Below are positions 1-10,015 of a stretch of 64,000 nucleotides of DNA, one piece after another. Both the position numbers and the translations under genes were made by a program. The notes under the pieces are model-generated. The model was not told the DNA's origin. It ran no database searches and was given only the letters and a program-made list of their open reading frames with translations. This DNA comes from Calliopum simillimum (lineage: Eukaryota > Arthropoda > Insecta > Diptera > Lauxaniidae). Positions within the stretch are counted from its first letter, which is position 1. The number at the start of each line of letters is the position of its first letter. The stretch spans positions 154,738,492 through 154,802,491 of the forward strand of contig OX638368.1 of the NCBI GenBank assembly GCA_951812925.1. The letters are read 5' to 3'.

Positions 1-1378
1 TGGCTGGTTGGTTGGTTCCGTTCAGTTCAGTTCTGTTTCATGGCTTGTTTCCTTATGAACTTATCGTCACTGTCGTTGTTATTGTTTGCCGTTGTTATTG
101 TTGACCATGTTATATTGTTAACTTCTGGCCCTTAGACGATATCTCTTACTTATGAGTGTACGCGTCGGTGAAACTTTTGGTGGAGGTTAGCGCCAAAAGA
201 TACGCATTACTTTAGAACATATTGAATGTGAATATCTTGAGGTCATATGTATGCGTGCATCAATTGATTGTGTGCCTGATTAATTCCACTAATGTGCTAC
301 AGCTTTACTGATTTAATTTAAGAGCTCAAATGTTCGTTTGACACATTTCGAACGTTACTTTGGGCACTTTGTGCTAAAGTTTGTTCCACATAGTGTATAT
401 ATACCGGCTTTTCCCTCAAATTACCCTACCTTTATAATCATAATTCCAATGACTAATGGAATAAATCATTCCTATCATTTTCTGAAAATACCTCTTCCTT
501 ATCGCATTGTTAGCTACAGCTTCTTAACACCAAATGCTTTTTCACCTTTGGCATATTGGCAATGTTGCATGTTGCCCACATTTAAAGTTTATAATACGTT
601 TTATCAACGTGCGGTGATCTATTGTAAGCAATTTTCAGTTTTGCACACGAATCCTCTTGGCTCATGGAAAGATTTTTACTTTACAGATGCAAACATTGTA
701 GATGTTAAAAACGGAAAGAAAAACAAAAACTGCCAGAAATCATTTCATACAAAAAAATAATTGCGTGCCAAGTTGCTGCTGGCGCTTCACAATAAACCGT
801 ACGATTATGAATCATTTTTGAGCTAAAGAGTCACGTTTCAAAGGCTTTAATGTGATGCTGATGATTGCGATTAAAGGTGTATGGGAAATTTTCAGTTGAA
901 AATTATATGAATTCAAAATATACTAAAATAGCTAAATTACAATTACTGTTAGTTATTGATCCAAAAATTTCATAGGCGAACATATTCTATCTAAATTATT
1001 ATATTAAGTCTTTACGAGAGCAAGCTCTCTGAGTTGTAATGCAATCAAAACCATAAATAATTTGTATCGCTTTGAATCGCTTTATTTCACTTCTCAAAAA
1101 TATTGTTCTGTTTTTGAGTCGCCAATGCGGTTAAGTACATTTTTTTCATATTTCCAATTTTTGCAAATTCCAGTAGAATACATAATATTATATTTGGATT
1201 TATTCGGTTTTTTAAGTTTTTGGGTCAAACAGTCCTTTTCTTATAGCTTTGAAAAGAGGTCATAAAATCCTTTTCCGCGCCAAATAAATTTTTTTTCGAT
1301 GCAAATTAAATTTTTTCAAAATCAAAATAAACCCTTTGAAAAATCAAATTAAACTTATCAAAAAATACGCTTTAAATG
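1..1378. other. AT-rich non-coding DNA, no gene recognised
   Basis: Unique-looking AT-rich sequence. The first 20 bases are GGTT-rich, and GTTGTTATTGTT-like words occur around 75-105. A 140-codon open frame lies at 338-760 (+) but resembles nothing I know. It lacks the base-composition contrast expected of an exon, so I do not call it a gene. Confidence 0.5.
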
Positions 1379-2098
1379 ATATGTGCCCGTCAAGTGGATA
1401 AGGTACCTTATGTGTTCTCACAAAATTTAGCACTACAGCTAAAAATAAGAGATAGGGTAAATTTTAACCAGTTTTCCGTTTAAGGAGGAATTCAGTGCAT
1501 AGACATGTTCTGAACATTTTTCAACTGATTTGAGATCGATTACACAGGCCCACAAAAAAAAAAAAAAAGTACCATGCGCGAAAGATCAGACCACCTGAAC
1601 TTTATGTTTTCGGGGTCGCTAAATCCGAATTGGGTGCCAGAATAGCGAAGTTGGTTCGCGATTTTTCAGAAATCAACAAGAATGCTGAAAATTACAGATT
1701 TTTGCTGGTTTCTGAAAAAACGCGAACCAACTTCGCTATTCTGGCACCATATTCGGATTCAGTGACCCCGAAAACATAAAGTTCAGGTGGTCTGATCTTT
1801 CGCGCATGGTACTTTTTTTTTGTGGGCCTGTGTTATCAAACTACCAACACTAATAAAAGCGGTCTTACTGAACATCAACCCTGTAAAAATCGATAAATGA
1901 CATACTTTGAACTTCGATATCTACAAACTTGAGTTTTTCATTTTATGATTTCAAAATGTCATAGCTCAGTAAATTTTTGGAATTTTCCAGTGATCGAGGT
2001 GTAATTTTATTCAAAATTGTTTGTGTTTTAAGAAAATACAAAAAAAGGGTTTTTATCTTGTGAAGATAAAGTACCTTTTCCACTGGACGGTCACATAT
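1379..2098. repeat. Older inverted-repeat unit enclosing a foldback element
   Basis: About 30 bases at 1379-1409 (core GTGCCCGTCAAGTGGATAAG) recur in inverted orientation at 2068-2098 (ACCTTTTCCACTGGACGGTC), with a few mismatches. The 290-bp foldback at 1543-1832 lies inside this pair. I infer that the outer pair is a decayed terminal-inverted-repeat unit that later received the foldback. The outer boundaries and any target duplication are not clear. Confidence 0.45.
1543..1832. mobile_element. Foldback MITE with CACAGG ends and TTA target duplication
   Basis: The two halves are near-perfect reverse complements: arms about 1543-1673 and 1708-1832, with a short spacer. Both ends read CACAGGCCCACAAAA inward. 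The unit is flanked by TTA at 1540-1542 and 1833-1835, a 3-bp target-site duplication. It has no coding capacity. The arms contain the motif ATTCGGATTCAGTGACCCC (and its complement), which recurs elsewhere in the window. CAC-starting termini with 3-bp duplications fit CACTA/EnSpm-like or Harbinger-like transposition. Without an autonomous partner the superfamily is an inference. A transcript would fold into a hairpin of about 125 bp. Confidence 0.85.
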
Positions 2099-3690
2099 GT
2101 GTTCCTTTGGCATATAGATTAATATTATCTCTAACCAACACCTTTCAAAATGTATGCAATATATTTTTTTTTAAACATTTGACTTTTCAAACTGCATGCA
2201 AATAAAAAAAAAAAGAATCTTGCAGTTTTAGGGGGAAATTTTCGTTCTTGAAACATCCTGCTTTTCATATTTAGTACTGAGGTTTTAGATTTGCTATAAC
2301 TTCTTCAATTTCAACAAAACCGCATCGAATTTAGAAGCCGAAAAAAAAAAATCTTTTTTTCCTTAAAGACTATCTATAGATCAATTTTGAGTCCGGGTTT
2401 GATGTTAGCATTGACAAATACATCGAAAATGAATCATTTTATTTTTTTATTTTTTATTAATGTTAGTATACTTTCTATTGAAGATTATTATATATAAAAT
2501 TATATCTACTCGTATATGTTGTACTTATAACTCCTATTGCATTTTTTGTTATGCGTCAAAATCCCAGGAACTTTTCATCATTTTAATTAAACTTCACTTA
2601 AGCTAAGAACGCATGGTCTTTAATAACAAATTATCGCACAATCTTTCATGCCACCATGTGTGGTTAGGTCAGTACTGTAACTACACAAAGTAAAATTTTA
2701 TAAACAAATTAATTAAAATTAAAATGTAAACTTTACAAACTTGAAAGATAAACTCAATACTGATTACAGACATAATCAGCTTAAGAGATTTTCACTCGGT
2801 TATTTAAAACGAAAACTTATTTGTACTTAAATATCTAAGAATTTAATCTACAAATAATGGCCACTCCTATGTAATGGCTGCCTTATTACTTCAATGGCTA
2901 AGTTAGCCACCATAAATAATCCTGTTTTAATCTAAGCTGCTGCATCCATTGAAGCAGCCATTGAAGGCCTCGAAACCATGCGCATCTTACACACAACGTG
3001 TGAATAAACAAAAGATGTTGCAGATAAATCAGCTAAGAAGAAAACTACCTACCTATGTTGGTTGATCTATAGTAGAAAGGAAAAGAAAAAAACATCAGCA
3101 ACAGTGATGTAATACCAAGAAAATATGCTGCTAGAGCTGCTGTAACTGCTGCATATGAAAATTTAGAAAAGCGTAAGAAAATCATCTTAAATATCTTAAA
3201 GCAGCCACATTTTCTACGTACAATGATTATGAAGGTCATCATCATCATGAGTTTATTTTGTAATCAACCTGCAATTTGGCTATCTGAACATCCATGTTTG
3301 CCACCTAATATCTCACTTTAGATTAGAAGACTAAATGAAAGCACAATATACATTTACATACGTATGTATATGTTTGTATGTGATAAGTGTAATGAAAAAA
3401 GTGAAACACGCTGCATAACACCTTGCAGTGATGTAAGAAGGTGTGCTTAATATGCGCAAGTACACTGAAAAAATTAACTTGTGCATTTGGATTCTATGCA
3501 AAATAGTTATTATTATATGATTATATTTAGAAGCTTAATTTTGTGACGAAAATGTGAAACATGCGCCATCTAAAGAACGGTACAAGAACAAGAAACCTAC
3601 GAGAAGGTTCGTTTATAGCACAAAGTCTATTTTTTGTAACTGCTAAAAACATGTTTAGCAGAAAGCATATCCTATGTTGTTCTTACTGAA
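2099..3690. other. AT-rich non-coding DNA
   Basis: No gene or complete mobile element recognised. It holds A/T homopolymer runs (for example near 2165 and 2340), short ATGGCT/AGCCAT words around 2860-2970, and a small TATGTATATG-type microsatellite near 3357-3380. Confidence 0.5.
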
Positions 3691-3698
3691 ACCATCGA

Positions 3699-4500
3699 GA
3701 AGTTTCCAGTTACTGCGGCACATTGGATTGCAGTCCAGAATGAACTTTTATTTCTTATATGCAGTCATATGTACTTTTCGACGCTGAATCCAACTGCATC
3801 CTCAGAATTGTCAACATACTTACGGGATTTCAAGATATGCTAGCTTGAAGTTGGAGAAAACCTAATTTTCAGGCTTATGGCGTAGGTACAGGAATGGTAA
3901 AATTTTTCTTTTTCAATAGCATCTTCAAAATGTGCCTTCTATCTTTTCTAAAAAAGACTTTTACATTCAGAATTATGATCCTTTGAAGAGAATGTATTTT
4001 GTCCCCATACGAAATATTTTAGGGGTGTGACATCACCCACTTTTTTAACTCAGGGCCTTCTCCTTATTGGCACTAACACATTCCATACCCTGCAACAGAT
4101 TTTAATTCATTTTGAGTGTTTTTTGGCGATACATCATTTTTTCGATACTTTGCTGGATACTTTGCTGGAGGCTCCTTCTCTTTAAAGAAGCATCACTTTG
4201 AAAGTAAGAGTTCTTTGCAAAATTTGAAGGTTTATTTTTATAAAAAAAGAGTGTGGCAATTCGATGCCATTAAAAAAAAAAGAATTTCACCATTTGCTGT
4301 AGCTACAAAATAAACCCGAAAACAGCATCTTTTCCAAATTTTAGCAAAGATATCTCAATCTTCAGCAGTTATATTGACAATTCTGATGACTGATTCGGAT
4401 TCAGCATCAAAAAGTACATAAGAAAGCATATGTGATATAAAAACTTTATTCCTTTTTTTTTTTTGTGTGCCTGTTTATTGATGAGAGAACTGGAAACGTT
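3699..4500. repeat. Decayed foldback element
   Basis: Two imperfect inverted arms are visible, about 3699-3850 and 4310-4500. Paired words include GTTTCCAGTT with AACTGGAAAC, CAGAATTGTC with GACAATTCTG, and GCTGAATCC with GGATTCAGC. The right arm carries ATTCGGATTCAGCATC, a variant of the core in the 1543-1832 foldback. A T-rich GTGTGCCTGT at 4465-4474 resembles a terminal CCTGTG. Many substitutions suggest an old insertion. Ends and target duplication are not resolved. Confidence 0.55.
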
Positions 4501-4504
4501 ATTT

Positions 4505-7043
4505 AAAAAAAAGAGTATGATTAAAGCTTAAAATAGAATCATTAATACCTTCTTTCAGTGTAATATCTAACTTTAAAATTTAAAGTTTCCATAGAAAATT
4601 CTAAGAAGCCTGCCAAATAAAAAAGCAGCAGCGGACATGAACAATTGGATAAGGTGTGATGTATGGAAAGAAAATTTCAAGGCTCACGCTTAACTTCATA
4701 GAAATTCACTCAGAATATAACGACAGAATGACCATAACGTATACGTATAGTCGAAGTAAAGCATCAGTGAACAATAAGAAATGATGTTTTACCGTGATGA
4801 TGCATCTCCCTAATGATACGCCCCAAGTTCCATAAAACACTGCATTAGACATGCAACATCTTCAGCGTGCGGTTGAATAGATCAAGAACAAGACGAGACG
4901 GTAGGTAAGTAGTAGAAAAGATGGAAGCAACTAAGCAATGCTGGCTACAAAGATTTTGTACGCAATTATCTTTCGGTACATAAATTGAACATGCAAAGTT
5001 TTTGCATGCTGCGTTTGCTTTAGGAAGAAGTAGCAATATAAGTTTGCATGAAAGCTTGGTCAAGTAGAAGGCATTATCTACATTTCCTCCTTAGCTTTTT
5101 GTGTATCTTTAGGGTTTCATTTTATTTTTTCTTCTTATTTTTTAATTTTTTTTTTTGCGAAGGAGAAGATGAACGAATTAAGATAAATTACACTTTTGAC
5201 TGACGAACAGGCAGCAGCATACATACATATATGAATGTACATATATTTTACAAGTGTACTACAGCTAAGGATACTTACGGAGTAATACTGAATGAAAATA
5301 CATTAGTTGCTTACAAAGCGCGTTGTAAATTTGATCGCACATGTCTTCACTCCGGCTCCGACCTTATGCTGGACAAGCCCCAGTAAACAGACTTATATAG
5401 CATAAGAGGTGTTTTTTGCGCTGAAAGTGAGAAAACGTAAGGAAGGCGCCGCAAGTTGTTGTTTTTTTCCTTTTGGAAATAACACTTCACAGTAAATGCA
5501 GTGAATTATGGTATACTTATGTAATTTATGATGATACATATTTTTTTGGTTCAAGGCTGCTTCCTGAAAATATAAATCGAGCTTGCTAACAATTGACTAT
5601 AATTTTTATGATTAATTTTTTAGCTTTCACCTATTCATATGCAGATTCTGCGAAAGAACGAACCAACTTTTGGGTCGACTATCAACAATTTCGGTAAAAA
5701 TTTTTTCCATGGTATTTTACTCGATTTGACTAAGCACGTATTTTTTGTTTTACCCAACAGAGCAAAATTATGGGATTCTCGAGCTTAAAAACAGACGGGT
5801 TTAGCTAAATACTCATGACCTTGTTTTCTGTGTGAGAATTATAATAGTCTTTTGTAGTATATGAAGGATTTAAACAAGCTTTAAAAAAAAACTCTACATT
5901 TTCCTATACGTAGAGTGAATTATGCTTTCAGCAAGAAAAATATACAATTGTACATATATCTATTTTAACTTAATAATTCTAGTAAAAATTTTTAATTTTT
6001 CATGTTCAATGTATCGATACATTTGAGCGCTATAGTCTCATCTGCACTTACTTGAAATTGTGAGACATTTATAGTTATGGGCTCGTGGTGAGCTTCTTCA
6101 GCAAGTATACTTCCACAACTGTCCACTAGTTTTAAGAAATTAATATGGGACTGTAGAAATTATCAGTCTTAAAATAATAATTTAAAATTTTACTTATGCA
6201 TTTGACAAAAAAAAAAAAAAAAAAAAAATGGAGATAAGATTATAGCACTCTAAGGGATCGATATTGAAAAATATAGAAGTGAATACTTAATTCATGTACA
6301 TTCATTTATAACAGTGGTAGATTTTTAATTTTAATATTTTCTGGTTTTATTCATTTCGCCGTAATCGTAGTTTCAACAAACAAATGGACACATTTAACAA
6401 AGGCCTAATCAGATCTTAACAATGCCAATCAAGGATCAATCTAAAATCTGAAAACTCAGGGTAGTTTTTTTCGACTTTTGGAACTGATTGAAACCATTTA
6501 TTGTGACCATCTTAATGAATCCATTCCATGATCAGAAAAAACTTTAAATCCTTCAAACCTCTTAAAACTGTCAAAATTTGTGTGGCCTTTGATAGTTTTT
6601 ACGATGTTTTCGAGTGACTTACACGTTTTGTGGAATATAAAGCTAGAAATATATATATACAAATACACATATAAATATATGAAAAAATTTAATGAATTAA
6701 ACATATAAAACTAGCTAAATAAGATTTAGTTTTTAACTCATCCGTATTCACATTCCAAAATGTGGTATGTACACAAAACATTTTTTGTTTGACTATATAC
6801 TTAGTAAGTTTAAAATCACTTCAAGTTTCTCAAAAATATTACTATATTGTAAGGTAATTCGAATTTACTGAAACAGAAAGGTGAATTTCAATAAGATTTA
6901 AAAAAAATTTTACTCCATGTAGTTTCGACATTTATTGTAGACCAAATTAACTTTTAAATGAAATCATTTGTGTAACTGATTTTAATCTTGTAAAAAGACA
7001 TTTTTTATGACAAAAAATTTAAGATTTCGCAAAAAAGATTTCG
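4505..7043. other. AT-rich non-coding DNA with partial dispersed-repeat matches
   Basis: No gene recognised. It contains a 22-base poly(A) run at 6207-6228. About 5905-5990 (words TTATGCTTTCAG and TTCTAGTAAAAA) and 6838-6925 (words TTTACTGAAACAG and CTCCATGTA) look like diverged pieces of the repeat family seen in full near 8770-10015 and 40350-40996. Confidence 0.45.
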
Positions 7044-7051
7044 CTTATTTT

Positions 7052-7507
7052 AGTGATGAGCAAACCAAGACCAAGACCAAGACAATAGCAGTCTTGGTCT
7101 TGGTCTTGTTCTTGCACATTGAGTCTTGGTCTTGCTCTTGGTTTTGATATCGAGTCTTGGTCTTGGTCTTGATCTTGCTCATAAAGTCTTGGTCTTGAAA
7201 AAATTTTCAGAAATATTGTGTATTCAAAACCATATTTTTCCGAAGCAGTTGGGTTTTTAAGATGCCCAAATTCAAATCGAGATATGATTTTATCTTCAAA
7301 ACGGGCGTGAAACAACTTTTAACTATAAATTAGCAGGACTGAAAAGCAGTCTAGGTCTTGCCAATTATCGTGGGCAAGAACAAGACCAAGACCATAGCAG
7401 TCTTAGTCTTGTTCTTGCAAAAGTATCAGCATCTTGGTCTTGGTCTCGCAAAATTAGCAAGACCAAGAACAAGACGCAAGACCAAGACTAATTTTGCTCA
7501 TCACTAC
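7052..7507. mobile_element. hAT-type MITE made of CTTGGT repeats
   Basis: The element begins AGTGATGAGCAAA and ends TTTGCTCATCACT(AC), a 13-bp terminal inverted repeat. It is flanked by an exact 8-bp direct repeat, CTTATTTT, at 7044-7051 and 7508-7515. An 8-bp duplication is the hallmark of hAT transposition. The interior has no transposase. Both terminal parts are dense in CTTGGT/ACCAAG words (7066-7195 and 7340-7495), in both orientations, so strands can pair extensively. The non-repetitive middle is about 7200-7330. A glutamine/aspartate-rich frame on the minus strand (7019-7315) is only a translation of the repeat. Confidence 0.85.
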
Positions 7508-7990
7508 CTTATTTTAAGGACCGTGATAAAATAAAAACTGTATTCTAAATTCAAATTGAATGGAATGGCTTTGCGCGACCAAAAAAATCTGAAAAATTTT
7601 TTAGCTCACTCCTTAGGTACCATTTTGTGGGTAATTTCGGAGTTTCCAAGTTTTTCTTTAAGCCAATCAATTGCAAATACTATCTAAACGATACTTTTTT
7701 ACTTGAGTTAAGGTATTCACACAAATTTCAGTTAAATCCGAATAAAAAGAAAATTCATCAACACATTCGAATGCAGAAAGAAAACCGAAACTCAATTGAA
7801 AATGTTAAATGAAATCATCTTCATAAATCAAGCAGAGCAAATGCATACGTATACTGACATTCAAGTCACTACGGGGAATGATATGCAATAGTGCGTGCAA
7901 TACAACACATGGCATATACCACTCAAATATTTTCCTTGCAAGGCTGCCATGCTTTGCATCAACGCTTGTACATATATACATATGTATATT

Positions 7991-8717
7991 AGGGATGCCA
8001 TCCCTTGATCACGTGATATTGCTTAAGATTTTGCTGTGAAAATCCCGGAATCCATCTTTGCTAAGCTTAGAATGATTTACGTAAAAATTCAAAAAACTCA
8101 AAGTAAAAATTTTAACGATTCATCTTTTATACTATTTTCAAAAAATCATACTAAAAGAAATATGCGAATTGGTCGGCATCGCAGTTGGGCAAGGATGGTG
8201 CATTGGTATAACGACTGGCACTGCGATTGAGAGTTGTACTACCGACCGTGACGTCCTCGGTTCAACTCCCGCCCAGGCCAAAAACACAAAAGTTTTTCAA
8301 TTTGCAATTTTTCAATTCTAATTAGTTTAGTGAAGTAAAAATAGTCTGATGAGTCTTTGCGGCGAAAGAAAAAGCATATGTCACTATAGCCGTGTTTCTA
8401 ATCCGTTCCTTAATTTGTCATAATTATGTGTTACAAAATGCATTGATATATTTATATGTAAATCGGTCTTTGCAAATATGTAACTAAAAGTTTCAATTAA
8501 AAATTAATTTTCAATATATAAATGTCAAAAAGTAAGACACTTAAAAATTCTTAAAATCGGTATAATTTTTATTCAAAACTTATTCCTTATTTTATTTTCA
8601 CTTTAGTTTTGAAGTATTTAGTGTATTTTAGAAAAATCTACGACCACGTGAACAGAAATACTGTTTTAAGTCCCAAAAATCCTGGAATAAGCAATAAACC
8701 CAAAAATTAGCATCCCT
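7991..8717. mobile_element. Possible TIR element with AGGGATGC ends
   Basis: AGGGATGC at 7991 is matched by GCATCCCT ending at 8717. Just inside, both ends carry related words (TTGATCACGTG and its partner GACCACGTGAAC; CCCGGAATCC and AATCCTGGAAT). No clear target duplication is visible and no transposase is present. A tRNA-like SINE lies inside at about 8185-8285. Short hAT-like termini are possible, but the support is limited to an 8-bp inverted repeat plus weak internal pairing. Confidence 0.35.
8185..8285 (+). repeat. tRNA-derived SINE head (pol III A and B boxes)
   Basis: A box TGGTGCATTGG at 8196-8206 (one mismatch to TRGYNNARNNG) and a perfect B box GGTTCAACTCC at 8259-8269, followed by CGCCCAGGCCA and then A-rich sequence. 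The 52-base gap and poor stem pairing show this is not a working tRNA gene. It is best read as the tRNA-like 5' region of a SINE, with internal RNA polymerase III promoter elements. The 3' tail cannot be delimited. I see no second copy of this exact subfamily in the window. Confidence 0.6.
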
Positions 8718-8769
8718 ACTCTATATGCATACATGCTAACGTACATACACGTCAAAAAATTAGTGCCAT

Positions 8770-10015
8770 CATTTTAACTCCACTCGAGTAGTAAAAAAAA
8801 TAATGCAATCAACACTAAACTCCAAACATAAATTAACATACGTTTGAACTATTTGATGCTTCTGGGTCTACAATTTAAAAAGTTCCTTTTGCTACTAGAT
8901 GGCGTTACTAATACATGTACTGATTTGTTGTCATTGAAAGCTATTGCATTTTAAAGAGCGTCAAAAATTCTATTAGATTCGATCTGTCAAAACATTTAGG
9001 GGAAAGTTTTTAATTAAAAAGAAGGCAACAGAAGCTCATCAATTGCTCACGGAAGCTTAACCTGAATCTGCTCCATAGGTAAGAGTGTGTTAAAAGTGGT
9101 GCGCATGATATGAAAGTGGTGATTTTGACTTCGAAGACAAAAAACGTCTCAGTAGGGTGTGTAATATGAGCTGTTGAAATCAGATCAGGTGATCACAGGA
9201 GACCTTTATCGAACACAATTGATCCGCTTAAAGGGAGCGATCAACGAGACACGAATCCATAATTTTCAATTATAACAACGCTCGGCCTCATGTTGCAATA
9301 CCAGTCGAATACTATTTGGAAAACAGTGGAAGGGAAGTTTTGGCTCTTCCTCCTTATAGCCTTTCCCCACATCACTGGCATTTATTTTGATCGATGCAGA
9401 ACGGTCTCACTGGAATACACTTTACTTCAGAACTGGGTATCGTATATTGGTTTGAATCATTCTTGGCCTCAAAGCCAGAGCGGTTTTTTTGGCGAGGAGC
9501 CAATTATAATTCTAGTAACAACATTTATGTGTGGACAGACATTTGTTGAATATTTATACAAGTTTTTTTCCTCCTCATCTTATAAGTCAGTGGTGTAGAG
9601 GTCTAAAAATTTTGTAATTGAAAATAAAAATACCATTATGCTATCTATTGCACTGACGGACCCTGGTTCGATTCCTAGTGTGGTCAGTTTTTTTTTTTTT
9701 TTTTTCGTTTATTTATTTTTTTTTAAGGTAAATATTACAAAAATATGTAACCATTATTACTTTATAATTCTTGTAAAAATATTTATGGACGGACCGCGGT
9801 TCGAATCCAGTCAGTTACATTTTTTTTTTGACTTTAAAATTAAAAAAAAAAAAATACCTACTGTAAAGCTATTTAAAAATTCTGAATTTACTAAAACAGT
9901 AAGGTAAAATTTATTTATTGGGGATTGCTACTATATTGACTTGAAATTCTAGTAAAATTTATTAGAAATAAAGTAGTACAAACTATTTTTTTTTTCTCCA
10001 TGTATAAACAACTCA
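8770..10015 (+). repeat. Composite tRNA-like repeat, copy 1, split by a mariner remnant
   Basis: The left part (8770-8870: CCACTCGAGTAGTA, then TTTGAACTATTTGATG) and the right part (about 9578-10015) match, in the same order, sequence at 40350-40996. The right part has an A-box-like TGGTGTAGAGG (9591-9601) and perfect B boxes GGTTCGATTCC (9665-9675) and GGTTCGAATCC (9798-9808), each followed by a T run. The two B boxes lie in a roughly 130-base direct duplication. The element ends in a shared segment with TTGACTTGAAATTCTAGTAA (9938-9957). The dead mariner at about 8880-9575 occupies the gap. I infer a SINE-like or MITE-like family with pol III boxes; its termini are not defined. Confidence 0.6.
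8880..9577 (+). pseudogene. Dead, internally deleted mariner transposase
   Basis: Frame-shifted translation of the plus strand gives ordered pieces of a mariner transposase. They are a helix-turn-helix-region fragment (KKKATEAHQLLTEA, about 9016-9057), SGDFDFEDKKR (about 9113-9145), YELLKSDQVITGDLYRTQL (from about 9168), and a catalytic-core piece reading NNARPHVAIPVEYYLENSG (about 9274-9330). The usual HDN of the second catalytic Asp reads YNN, so that residue is lost. The middle of the catalytic domain is deleted, and stops and frameshifts break every frame. Inverted termini are not recognisable. It sits within the composite repeat at 8770-10015, so it inserted after that repeat. Confidence 0.75.

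Noticed and set aside
338..760. 140-codon open frame (+)
   Set aside because: No recognisable domain, no composition shift, ends in a lysine-rich tail. Most likely a chance frame.
7019..7315. Open frame rich in QD repeats on the minus strand
   Set aside because: It is the translation of the CTTGGT words of the hAT-type MITE.
8185..8285. A genuine tRNA gene
   Set aside because: The A and B boxes are good, but the arms do not pair into a cloverleaf and no normal anticodon arm is present.
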